IMG/VR virus record: IMGVR_UViG_3300032331_003503
Location: 1 to 28,501 of that record
DNA from: a virus
Strand: one strand, 5' to 3'
DNA length: 28,501 bases
The notes beneath the pieces were generated by a model that had not been told where the DNA came from, made no database searches, and worked only from the letters and a program-made list of their open reading frames with translations. The first letter of the stretch is position 1. Every line of letters starts with the position of its first letter. The position numbers and the translations under genes are program-made. Below are positions 21,969-28,501 of this stretch, in pieces.

Positions 21969-21975
21969 CTAAGTA

Positions 21976-21993
21976 TATTTTGTTATAAATATT
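21976..21993 (-). promoter_or_regulatory. Recurring AT-rich start box (21968 gene)
   Basis: The gene strand reads AATATTTATAACAAAATA, the consensus form, ending 7 bases before the ATG. Confidence 0.6.
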
Positions 21994-22004
21994 GGAAATT
22001 CCAA

Positions 22005-22637
22005 TTAAGGTTTATTTTTTAAGTAATCTGTTAAGATACTACCAATCGCACCTATTTTTTGTCTAATTAATATCCATTCATCTAATTTAAAACTATGTTT
22101 TTTATTATAGTATGATATAGCTAGTACACCAATAAAGTTACCATTTAAGTCATCAATGGACAGTAAGTAAAATGATTTAGTTTTATATTCTTTACCTTTT
22201 ATTGGAAATAAACCACAGTCGATAGTATTATTTGATGTATCATGTATATCTATTTCACTATTTTTATATAACAATGAAAATATTTTTGGAAATAAAGATA
22301 CTGGTATATTTTGGAATGTTTCCTTAACTGATGGTGCTTTATCTGTTAAACGTTCATAGAATATACTAAACTTTTTAATTGATTTACCTGTTGGGTAAAA
22401 ATTACCTCCATTATGGAATTGTGAGATACATATTCTATCACAACCTAATTCTTCCATAAGTTGTTCAATTTGTTGATCAATTTTTTCATCTTTTTTAATT
22501 GACTCACCTAACAAATCTTCATTAGATTTTTTACGAAAAAATTTAAGTTTTATCCACTCAAAAATAGTTGGTCCAATTATCGATGTTATTAAAGCTGCGG
22601 TTATAGCTGCTATTATTGGTAATGGTAACGTATTCAT
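22005..22637 (-). CDS. Membrane-anchored GAF-like protein
   Basis: I place the start at ATG 22635-22637 (MNTLPLPIIAAITAALITSI), one base after the upstream stop. A longer frame to 22712 would run inside the preceding gene. The 210-residue product has one N-terminal membrane helix (about residues 6-25), a basic juxtamembrane stretch (IKLKFFRKKS), a short coiled helix (DEKIDQQIEQLMEELG) and a GAF-like domain: CDRICISQFHNGGNFYPTGK, then FSIFYERLT, then NFIGVLAISYYNKK. The Q-F-H-N-G-G motif marks a family of membrane-tethered GAF-like proteins in phages and bacteria. The ligand is unknown. It may sense or block something at the host inner membrane. Confidence 0.8.
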   Translation of the reverse strand: MNTLPLPIIAAITAALITSIIGPTIFEWIKLKFFRKKSNEDLLGESIKKDEKIDQQIEQLMEELGCDRICISQFHNGGNFYPTGKSIKKFSIFYERLTDKAPSVKETFQNIPVSLFPKIFSLLYKNSEIDIHDTSNNTIDCGLFPIKGKEYKTKSFYLLSIDDLNGNFIGVLAISYYNKKHSFKLDEWILIRQKIGAIGSILTDYLKNKP

Positions 22638-22638
22638 A

Positions 22639-23208
22639 TTATTTTTTAAGACTTTGTAAATATTTAATTGTTTCTTCTTTATTTTCCAACAACTTTTTCT
22701 TTGAAGAACCAACCCATTTTTCTACATCACCAGCTTCAGTAATATATGATTCATTTGAACCATTTATTACTTCATCAATCCATACACTATAATCTGTAAT
22801 TAGATGATCTAAATCTGAGTTAATTATATTTTTCTCATATTCATCCCATAAACCCATTTTACGAATATCTGTTTCGAATTCAATTTGACAATCAAAACAT
22901 CTTTTATATTGAATATAAAATAGTTTATCATGTTTATGTTTCATTAAATTTGAGCAGCAAGGACAAAATAAGGGAAGGGTAACTTCCTTCTTTGCTTTAT
23001 CTAATTTAGTAATATTTTGCTTAATACCATTTTTAATGGTCCACTGTCTTCCATCTTCTTCCCACACATCACCTTCCTCATGGAATTCTTGTTTTTTACT
23101 ATAACCTACACCAGCAGCAATTCTTTCACCTTGTTTACCTGTCATTAGGTTACGAAGACGTTGAACGTCAGCTGATTTGAAATCTTTTTTTAAAACGTTT
23201 TCAGACAT
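22639..23208 (-). CDS. Conserved phage zinc-ribbon protein
   Basis: The 189-residue product starts MSENVLKKDFKSADVQRLRN and continues LMTGKQGERIAAGVGYSKKQ. After EEGDVWEEDGRQWTIKNGIK come QNITKLDKAKKE and a four-Cys ribbon, FCPCCSNLMKHKHDK, then KRCFDCQIEFE. Two CxxC pairs about 25 residues apart are a classic zinc ribbon. I recognise the family as widespread in T4-like marine and freshwater phages, without a proven role. A nucleic-acid or RNA-polymerase contact is possible by analogy with other ribbons. It is tightly coupled to neighbours: 4 bases after the 23212 gene and 1 base before the membrane protein. Confidence 0.82.
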   Translation of the reverse strand: MSENVLKKDFKSADVQRLRNLMTGKQGERIAAGVGYSKKQEFHEEGDVWEEDGRQWTIKNGIKQNITKLDKAKKEVTLPLFCPCCSNLMKHKHDKLFYIQYKRCFDCQIEFETDIRKMGLWDEYEKNIINSDLDHLITDYSVWIDEVINGSNESYITEAGDVEKWVGSSKKKLLENKEETIKYLQSLKK

Positions 23209-23211
23209 AAA

Positions 23212-24057
23212 TTATTTTTTAATTTTCTTTAAAAATGATTGATAATAAGTATCTCTCATTACTTTTTGTTCTTCAGGGTTTAATTCATCCCATTTTTTAG
23301 CTATTTTTTTAGCAGTATCTAAAACCATTTGAGAATAATCTCCTTTTATATGACCTTCTTTTTCAGCTTGTTTGATTAATTTTTCAGCTGTAGATAAATT
23401 TCTTTTTACTAATTTTTTAATTTCTTCTTTTACTAATTTTTTTAAATTTTCTTCTAAATCGTCTTTTTCTATTTTTAAAGTATATTTTTCTTTAGGTAAA
23501 CCAGATTTTGTTAATATTTTTTTAAGAAAAGCTTCATCTCCTACATGAAACTTAAGCGTATGATCGTCTACTGTGGTAGGTTTAAGACTAGATTTTTTAA
23601 ATTTCTCGTCTTCATTGTTTGTTATTTTATAATATTCCTCAACTATTTCTTCGTTGTGTATATTCTTTTGTGGAAAAACAAATAGTGTTTTTTCTATTTC
23701 TTCTCCTTTTACTTTTTCTTTTTTAATAATAGCTCCTTTTTTATCAAATTTTTTACCTGTTGTAGTTTCTATTTCAGTGTAAAAAGATTTACCATTATTG
23801 TTATATATTTCAATATTTGCTTTTAAAGTAGCTCTAATGTTTGGTCTATCACCAAACACGTTTAATTTAAGTTCTTTTAATCCACCACTGTATTTGGCAA
23901 AAGTACCTTCTAAATTTTTAGGATCGTTTATAATTTTTTTAAGTTCATCAGCAGTTAATCCTTTTTCACCAGTTAAAAACAATGCGTTTTTACCTCTAAA
24001 ACTTTTTAATCCGCTTTCTTCACCGTCATTTTCTATTAATCTATATTTAAATTTCAT
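23212..24057 (-). CDS. Hypothetical Lys-rich phage protein (281 aa)
   Basis: No family is recognised. The first 190 residues are Lys/Glu-rich and beta-like (KELKLNVFGDRPNIRATLKA). Near residue 205 comes an internal leader-type helix, ENLKKLVKEEIKKLVKRN. The C-terminal 70 residues are helical and basic (AEKLIKQAEKEGHIKGDYSQ, ending SFLKKIKK). The internal copy of the L-x-x-L-V-K-E-E-I pattern resembles the N-terminal leaders of other proteins, but no good (L/I)-x-E site follows it. It sits 2 bases from the metallopeptidase gene, in the same operon, and may be a packaged basic protein. Confidence 0.7.
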   Translation of the reverse strand: MKFKYRLIENDGEESGLKSFRGKNALFLTGEKGLTADELKKIINDPKNLEGTFAKYSGGLKELKLNVFGDRPNIRATLKANIEIYNNNGKSFYTEIETTTGKKFDKKGAIIKKEKVKGEEIEKTLFVFPQKNIHNEEIVEEYYKITNNEDEKFKKSSLKPTTVDDHTLKFHVGDEAFLKKILTKSGLPKEKYTLKIEKDDLEENLKKLVKEEIKKLVKRNLSTAEKLIKQAEKEGHIKGDYSQMVLDTAKKIAKKWDELNPEEQKVMRDTYYQSFLKKIKK

Positions 24058-24059
24058 AG

Positions 24060-24509
24060 TTATTTATTTTTAATTGAGTCTTCCCAATTTCTAAAAATTA
24101 TGTTTCCGTTAAGGTACGCTTCTTTTTCCAACTCTTGTAAGTTAGAATCCTCATTAGTATTAGTAGTGTTAACATTATTTAGTCTTCCTTCGTTGTCTTG
24201 AATACGATGAATCATTTCGTGTGAATATGAACGTAACACATCTTTTGGATGGCGATTTAATGTATATAAAGTGATTGAACAATCGCTTGGATTATAATAT
24301 GCTGTTTTACCTAAAATGTTCTCAGCGTTTTCAACATCACTGTTTACTATTCTTAATTTAGGTAAAGGTTTGATATTTAAACCCCGATCAAGCATATGTT
24401 TAGTTAATAGTACTATAGCTTGTTTAAGATCTGTTGGTGGTTGTGGATGTTGACAACCACATCCTTCTTGTAATAAAGGTTGTATAAGTTCTTTAACTAA
24501 TGAAAGCAT
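24060..24509 (-). CDS. HExxH metallopeptidase-like protein with targeting leader
   Basis: The 149-residue product starts MLSLVKELIQPLLQEGCGCQ. The L-L-Q-E-G junction at residues 12-16 exactly fits the T4 prohead-protease rule (L-x-E before G). The catalytic motif is HEMIH at 97-101 in SYSHEMIHRIQD, with the likely third zinc ligand in LQELEKEAYLNG (Glu128 or Glu130). The protein ends IIFRNWEDSIKNK. This HExxH plus E-x-E-A-Y layout matches small phage zinc-peptidase-like proteins. Its substrate is unknown. If packaged, it would be delivered into the host. It is the first gene after a weak terminator, with an unusual leader. Confidence 0.85.
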   Translation of the reverse strand: MLSLVKELIQPLLQEGCGCQHPQPPTDLKQAIVLLTKHMLDRGLNIKPLPKLRIVNSDVENAENILGKTAYYNPSDCSITLYTLNRHPKDVLRSYSHEMIHRIQDNEGRLNNVNTTNTNEDSNLQELEKEAYLNGNIIFRNWEDSIKNK

Positions 24510-24542
24510 TTAATTTACAATTTAACTATAAGTACATATAAA

Positions 24543-24559
24543 ACTTGATTAAGTCAAGT
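24543..24559 (-). terminator. Weak hairpin after the RecB-like nuclease gene
   Basis: The gene strand reads ACTTGA, loop CTTAA, TCAAGT, then TTTATATG. A 6-bp stem with a short T-run lies 15 bases after the stop of the 24574-25368 gene. It could act as a weak terminator or RNA-stability hairpin. Confidence 0.45.
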
Positions 24560-24573
24560 CCTGTATAAATATG

Positions 24574-25368
24574 TTAAATGCTTGAAACAATTTGAATTTC
24601 TGTTGGAAGTTGTTCATCTGATGCCTTAGGTTCAGGATGTTCTAACTTATATAATTCATGTATATATCCGAATAATTTTAAATTTTCTTCAATAGATTTT
24701 TCAGGTTTATATAATTCCCAACCTTTACCTTGAATTTTATCGCCTTTTTTATCTTCACCACGTTTTGATGACTTTAACCACAATACACCTACATTGTCAA
24801 TTTTTTCCTCATATAACTCATTCCATGCTTGAGCATATGCTGAAAGTTGTAAGTCGTGACTAGTATGTAAAGAATTTGAGGTTTTAATATCTAGTAGCCA
24901 TTTTTTACCACCTAATTCTATTACTAAATCACAAGTACCTGCATATGTGTATATATCTGAAAATAAATGGATTTCGCTCTCAATTAAAGTTGGTTTATAT
25001 GTAGACCAAAAATCATGAAATTTGAGTATCATTTTCCATACTTCTAAAGAGTATTTAGATATTCCATTTTCATCTATCCATTGTATTTTTTCGCCTTTAA
25101 GATATCTTTCAGCAGCTTCATGAACCTGTGTACCTTCTTCAGCGGCTTTTTTAGCTATAAAATCAGCATTATGTCCTACATCTTTAAGCCAATTTTCAAA
25201 AAATTTATTTTTAGGCATAAATTGTAATATACTTGTAACAGATGGATATAGTTTATTATTTCTACTATAATACCTGTTATCTAATATATTAACTCGTTTA
25301 GATTTAGAATCTATTTCTACTAATCTTTTAACACTTTTTTTATTGATATTTACGTTTTTTTCAATCAT
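24574..25368 (-). CDS. RecB/Cas4-like PD-(D/E)XK nuclease
   Basis: The 264-residue product carries the RecB-family nuclease motifs in order: His83 in GTQVHEAAERYL, Glu in LIESEIHLF (about 130-134), Asp147 in YAGTCDLVIE, Asp160 and Lys162 in WLLDIKTS, and the QLSAY motif at 174-178. No helicase or iron-sulfur cysteine cluster is present, so it resembles stand-alone phage exonucleases more than Cas4. A role in DNA end processing, recombination-dependent replication or host DNA degradation is expected from the family. It overlaps the primase gene by 4 bases, which links it to replication. It lacks the packaging-type leader. Confidence 0.92.
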   Translation of the reverse strand: MIEKNVNINKKSVKRLVEIDSKSKRVNILDNRYYSRNNKLYPSVTSILQFMPKNKFFENWLKDVGHNADFIAKKAAEEGTQVHEAAERYLKGEKIQWIDENGISKYSLEVWKMILKFHDFWSTYKPTLIESEIHLFSDIYTYAGTCDLVIELGGKKWLLDIKTSNSLHTSHDLQLSAYAQAWNELYEEKIDNVGVLWLKSSKRGEDKKGDKIQGKGWELYKPEKSIEENLKLFGYIHELYKLEHPEPKASDEQLPTEIQIVSSI

Positions 25369-26297
25369 ATTGTTTGTAGTTTTTTCTCGAGTAAATTCGA
25401 GAAGGTTAATGGTAAAGTATTTTGAATTAAATTTGTAAATTTTATAAAACCCATCTCGCTTGGATCTTTGTCCTCAAGATCCACTAAATAAACTTCTTTA
25501 CCTTCGTTTATTAATATTTCACAAAAATTTAATGCTTGTTTAATAGCATCTTTGTCAAGGGCAATATAAATTTTTTCAACTGTTGAGTTGATAATACGTT
25601 TCATTAAACTCTTCTGTATTGTTTTACCTAATAAAGGTATCGCGTTACGTTTAATAGCAATAGCATCAAACATACCTTCACATAAAATAATAGGTACATT
25701 CCAATTAATAAAATGCTCTAAACCAATGATATCTCTAGTAACATCAGGATTCTTATATTTAATAGGTAAGTTTTTATCAAAGTTTCTTGCGGTAAAATAA
25801 TTAAGATTTCCATTCACGTCGTACGATGGAATAATAATCATATTAGAAAATATACCAAACTCACAATAACCTATATTATACTTAATAATGTCTTCTTTAG
25901 TAAGACCTCTATTTTTAATGTATGATATAGCTTTTTTAGCGGTTAAACTATTTAATTGTGGGTTAACAAGTGAAATAAACTCTTTAGGTAATTCTGCTCT
26001 CTTATCATCAATTACTTCAACTTGTTTACCGTCGGTTTTTACTAACAGTCTTAACTGACTAATTTTACTAGTATCTACTTCTAGTTTTTTAAATAAAGTA
26101 GTTAGTTTTTTACCTTTAAATCCACACACCCAACACTGATAAAATTGAAAATGGGGTGATGTTTCATTTAAGTTAATTTCTAGTTTTAACTTATGGTGTT
26201 TACATTCGGGGCAATGATATGCTCTATTACCTTTAGATGTAGATTTACCTTTACCTAAGACAGAATCAATTAAGAATACTAGAGCATTATTAGTCAT
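25365..26297 (-). CDS. DnaG-type DNA primase
   Basis: The 310-residue product has an N-terminal zinc site: CPEC at 29-32 and CWVC at 55-58. Next comes the primase core with IIIPSYDVNGNLNYFTARNF and a TOPRIM domain: CEGMFDA at 206-212 (Glu207) and IALDKDA at 245-251 (Asp248, Asp250). The motif order matches bacterial DnaG and T4 gp61-like primases, and the length is near that of the phage form. It would synthesise RNA primers with a phage helicase, which is not in this window. Its partner here is the RecB-like nuclease gene, overlapped by 4 bases. Replication genes amid virion-type genes suggest a mosaic order. Confidence 0.93.
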   Translation of the reverse strand: MTNNALVFLIDSVLGKGKSTSKGNRAYHCPECKHHKLKLEINLNETSPHFQFYQCWVCGFKGKKLTTLFKKLEVDTSKISQLRLLVKTDGKQVEVIDDKRAELPKEFISLVNPQLNSLTAKKAISYIKNRGLTKEDIIKYNIGYCEFGIFSNMIIIPSYDVNGNLNYFTARNFDKNLPIKYKNPDVTRDIIGLEHFINWNVPIILCEGMFDAIAIKRNAIPLLGKTIQKSLMKRIINSTVEKIYIALDKDAIKQALNFCEILINEGKEVYLVDLEDKDPSEMGFIKFTNLIQNTLPLTFSNLLEKKLQTI

Positions 26298-26335
26298 AAG
26301 TACTAATATATGAAATTATATCTTATAAGCCAAAC

Positions 26336-26800
26336 TTAAGACAAAAAGTCTTTAGTAAAGAATTTACCTAATATATTATCGTTAAAGTAGTAGTCTGGAT
26401 TTTCTAGTACTCCTAATGTAAATAGTATTTTACACTCATAATATGTTAAAAGTTTTTTGTTAGGAACGAGTATTAGTATCTCACGAGTAAACTCATCTTC
26501 TTTACCTGCCTTTATCATTTCGATAATAGGTTTAGCAGAACCATGATATGTTTTCCAATCTGATTCTTTTTGTACTTTTTTAGAAGTAGACTTACGACCT
26601 GGCCCTGATTGTTCGGCTAGCTCTTTTTTAGTAAGTTTTTTAGTAAGATTATGTTGTAAAGCTTTTTTACCTACATATGCTTTATTTGTAGGTGTATGAG
26701 TTATAATATATACAAATCCATAAGTATCTTCAGGAAAATCTTCTATTGAATTATATTCTTTAATAACCTCATCATTTATTTGTGAAAACCATTTATTCAT
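26336..26800 (-). CDS. SegE-like GIY-YIG endonuclease
   Basis: The 154-residue product has the GIY-YIG pair in the form YGFVYIITH (about 27-35) and KAYVGKK (about 40-46). The expected Arg and catalytic Glu are in FTREILILV (Arg106) and LTYYECKILF (Glu122). The segment SDWKTYHGSAKPI is typical of the SegE-like phage group. Such enzymes are often free-standing homing endonucleases that spread between related phages by cutting the empty site. It sits alone between a structural gene (4 bases upstream) and the primase unit, a typical place for a homing gene. It could also be a domesticated nuclease. Confidence 0.85.
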   Translation of the reverse strand: MNKWFSQINDEVIKEYNSIEDFPEDTYGFVYIITHTPTNKAYVGKKALQHNLTKKLTKKELAEQSGPGRKSTSKKVQKESDWKTYHGSAKPIIEMIKAGKEDEFTREILILVPNKKLLTYYECKILFTLGVLENPDYYFNDNILGKFFTKDFLS

Positions 26801-26803
26801 ATT

Positions 26804-27847
26804 TTATCTATCTAGATTTATTATAATTGTTGTATCTGTGGTAGGTGATGAAGGAAGCGGTTGAGCTAATTTACCTATTGCTAATAAATTTTGCATTTCA
26901 TCATATAAACCTACTGTTGTAATATATGGATCAAAATATGAACCAGTTACATTATCATTTAAAACTCCAGATCTACTTCCTGTATTGTAACTACCTGATA
27001 TAGCACTTGGATTTAAAGTACTGTTAAATTCATTTTCTCTAATGGTACATTTATATTGTGTTTCATATATAGTGTATGAACTAGAGAATGAACAAGTAAC
27101 ATTACTAGAGGTAATAACATTTAATAAACTACTAGTCCAATAATTTATAACTGAGTTAGCAGAAACACCAGGTCCATAAACATTAGCGGCATAATGTGCT
27201 GAGGCATAAACTGCTCCAGGTAGTGATGCTGCGTTACTTGCTGAGGAATATATTCTTTCATTTCCTACCAATGTTATAATACCATGAGGATAGAGTATAT
27301 TTCCTACTATTTCTGATCCACTAATAATATTTCCTTCACCATCATCTGTATAACTTCCACTTTCTGTTTGAAGTATAAATGAGTTTGGTTGAATATAATC
27401 TCCAAATAAATAATTAGGAATAGATATAACTCCTATAAGAGCATTTGATCCAGTAGGAAAAAATCTAGGGTATGTTAAATTAGATTGTAAATAATTATCA
27501 TATGCTTGATTACTTGATGATCCAACATATCTATCTCCTTCTGTATCTCGTCCAGGAACTAAAATTGGTCTACTAACTGGGTCTCCATAAACTGATGTTT
27601 GGTAATTTGAGTAATATAGTTCTTTTATAGAATTATATATTAGTCTTTGAAATTGAGAAGTTACTTGACCGGTTTTTGGATCAGAAGCAGAAATAAATAA
27701 AGAATTAATTATATTTTTACCTAAATATCTGTCTATATTTACATTAGATCCTGTAAATTGAGCTGCGCCTGTAAAAGTAAATTCCTTATATACCTCATGA
27801 GGAGCTACAATTATATCAGAAGTTAAAAATTGTTTGTATGCACCCAT
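26804..27847 (-). CDS. Virion structural protein, tail/baseplate type
   Basis: The 347-residue product starts MGAYKQFLTSDIIVAPHEVY and is rich in Ser, Asn, Thr and Tyr, the usual composition of tail or baseplate proteins. Segments such as YPRFFPTGSNALIGVISIPN and YPHGIITLVGNERIYSSASN look like beta-structured virion domains. The last 78 residues (from RENEFNSTLNPSAISGS to IIINLDR) closely resemble the C-terminus of the 27851 gene. In particular, TTVGLYDEMQNLLAIGKLAQ parallels TTIGLYNDTNELLAVAKLSR. No leader helix is present. It lies 3 bases after the paralogous gene, so both are made together. Confidence 0.82.
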   Translation of the reverse strand: MGAYKQFLTSDIIVAPHEVYKEFTFTGAAQFTGSNVNIDRYLGKNIINSLFISASDPKTGQVTSQFQRLIYNSIKELYYSNYQTSVYGDPVSRPILVPGRDTEGDRYVGSSSNQAYDNYLQSNLTYPRFFPTGSNALIGVISIPNYLFGDYIQPNSFILQTESGSYTDDGEGNIISGSEIVGNILYPHGIITLVGNERIYSSASNAASLPGAVYASAHYAANVYGPGVSANSVINYWTSSLLNVITSSNVTCSFSSSYTIYETQYKCTIRENEFNSTLNPSAISGSYNTGSRSGVLNDNVTGSYFDPYITTVGLYDEMQNLLAIGKLAQPLPSSPTTDTTIIINLDR

Positions 27848-27850
27848 TCA

Positions 27851-28501
27851 TTAGAAATCTAACTTAACTCGTACTAATGCTTCTTTTGTAAAATCTTTTA
27901 ACAATGGTCTTGATAATTTAGCAACAGCTAAAAGTTCATTTGTATCATTATATAATCCAATTGTTGTAGGGAATGTTTGAGGATTATTAATAAATGAACT
28001 ATAAATTACTGTACCTGTACTACCTGAAATAAAACTTGGATTTTCTGAATAGTTAAATTCTGCGTTTCTTGCTCTTATAAAGATATAGTCTGATGAAATT
28101 GTTTCTTGACTATTTGCTGTAAATGTTTTTCCTAAATTAATAGCAGCGTATAGTTTTTGATAATTTAGACCATCTGAGTTATTAGATCTACTTGGAGCTA
28201 ACTTTATAGATTCACTAACAGCGTTTGGATTAATTAATAATGTACCAATATCAGGTAAGAACCAACCGTATGAACCATTATTTGTACTATAACCATATGA
28301 ATTTAACCCAGTATAAACATTTCCTGATGATCCACTAACTAATTGGAAAACTCTTCCTGCGTCATTAAAAACTACTGATGATACAGCATTACTGTTATCT
28401 GTTAAATATAAAGGAGGATTACCTGCTACTGAGCTTGATAGAATCAACGTCATTGTACCTGGTAATAAAGATTCTTTATATCTATTTCTGTCTACAGATA
28501 T
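27851..28501 (-). CDS. Virion structural protein, N-terminus beyond window
   Basis: The frame is open from the window edge for 216 codons to the stop at 27851. An in-frame Met at 28453 could be taken as a start, but the 16 codons before it (ISVDRNRYKESLLPG and on) continue the protein sensibly. The gene is therefore partial at its 5' end. Visible features are LYLTDNSNAV, then SYGWFLPDIGTLLINPNAVS and a C-terminal module of about 72 residues shared with the 26804-27847 product. The phrase R-Y-K-E-x-L-L-P-G is one I associate with tail-type structural proteins of T4-like environmental phages. The exact position in the particle is unknown. Confidence 0.8.
   Translation of the reverse strand: MSVDRNRYKESLLPGTMTLILSSSVAGNPPLYLTDNSNAVSSVVFNDAGRVFQLVSGSSGNVYTGLNSYGYSTNNGSYGWFLPDIGTLLINPNAVSESIKLAPSRSNNSDGLNYQKLYAAINLGKTFTANSQETISSDYIFIRARNAEFNYSENPSFISGSTGTVIYSSFINNPQTFPTTIGLYNDTNELLAVAKLSRPLLKDFTKEALVRVKLDF

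Noticed and set aside
21990-22003. Small hairpin TTGGAA-T-TTCCAA after the 22005 gene
   Set aside because: The loop of one base is too small and no T-run follows, so it is not called as a terminator.
22638-22712. Longer start for the membrane GAF-like gene
   Set aside because: The extension lies inside the zinc-ribbon gene. The ATG one base after that gene's stop gives a proper membrane helix.

Overview
The window looks like part of the genome of a large tailed phage, most likely a myovirus related to the marine and freshwater T4-like group. All credible genes lie on the minus strand. They are packed tightly, with many overlaps of 1-8 bases, and no gene-free stretch is longer than about 150 bases. 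The DNA is AT-rich. No rRNA, tRNA, integrase, transposase or CRISPR array was seen. A Bacteroidetes-type host is suggested by a signal peptide ending Ser-Ala-Gln, by A-rich gene leaders and by mostly poor Shine-Dalgarno sequences. This host call is inference. In transcription order the genes run from high to low coordinates.

Layout. At 26.8-28.5 kb are two tail or fibre-type structural genes that share a C-terminal module; the first is cut by the window edge. At 24.6-26.8 kb is a small DNA-metabolism block: a SegE-like GIY-YIG endonuclease, a DnaG-type primase and a RecB-like PD-(D/E)XK nuclease. From 11.3 to 24.5 kb is a long series of mostly small proteins of phage-conserved type. These include an HExxH metallopeptidase, a zinc-ribbon protein, a membrane-anchored GAF-like protein, a nuclease-like protein, an M15 endolysin, a HAD phosphatase, a four-cysteine protein, an 858-residue virion-type protein with an AT-hook linker, and a protein ending in a cupin-like domain. 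From 8.3 to 11.2 kb are a conserved phage protein distantly resembling pyrimidine-dimer glycosylase, a papain-like protease, a holin-like protein, a secreted beta-rich protein and a Tudor-like-domain protein. From 6.2 to 8.1 kb an FAD oxidoreductase is split into two genes with a third gene between them. From 3.0 to 5.5 kb an AAA+ ATPase is paired with a VWA/HExxH protein. From 1 to 3.0 kb are small conserved phage proteins and the start of a fibre-like protein that runs off the window.

The main unusual signal is a recurring short peptide, mostly at protein N-termini. It is an amphipathic helix of the type L-R-x-L-I-R-E-E-I followed within about 10-25 residues by (L/I)-x-E. It is attached to otherwise unrelated proteins, including enzymes. 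It resembles the capsid-targeting sequence of T4 internal proteins, which the prohead protease cuts after (L/I)-x-E. The simplest reading is that much of this window encodes cargo loaded into the head and possibly delivered with the DNA. No prohead protease is visible here, so this remains inference.

A second recurring signal is an AT-rich box, AATATTTATAACAAAATA on the gene strand, just ahead of many start codons that have an intergenic gap. It is absent where genes overlap and is a candidate late promoter or leader. Four strong or moderate hairpin terminators and one weak one divide the strand into transcription units.
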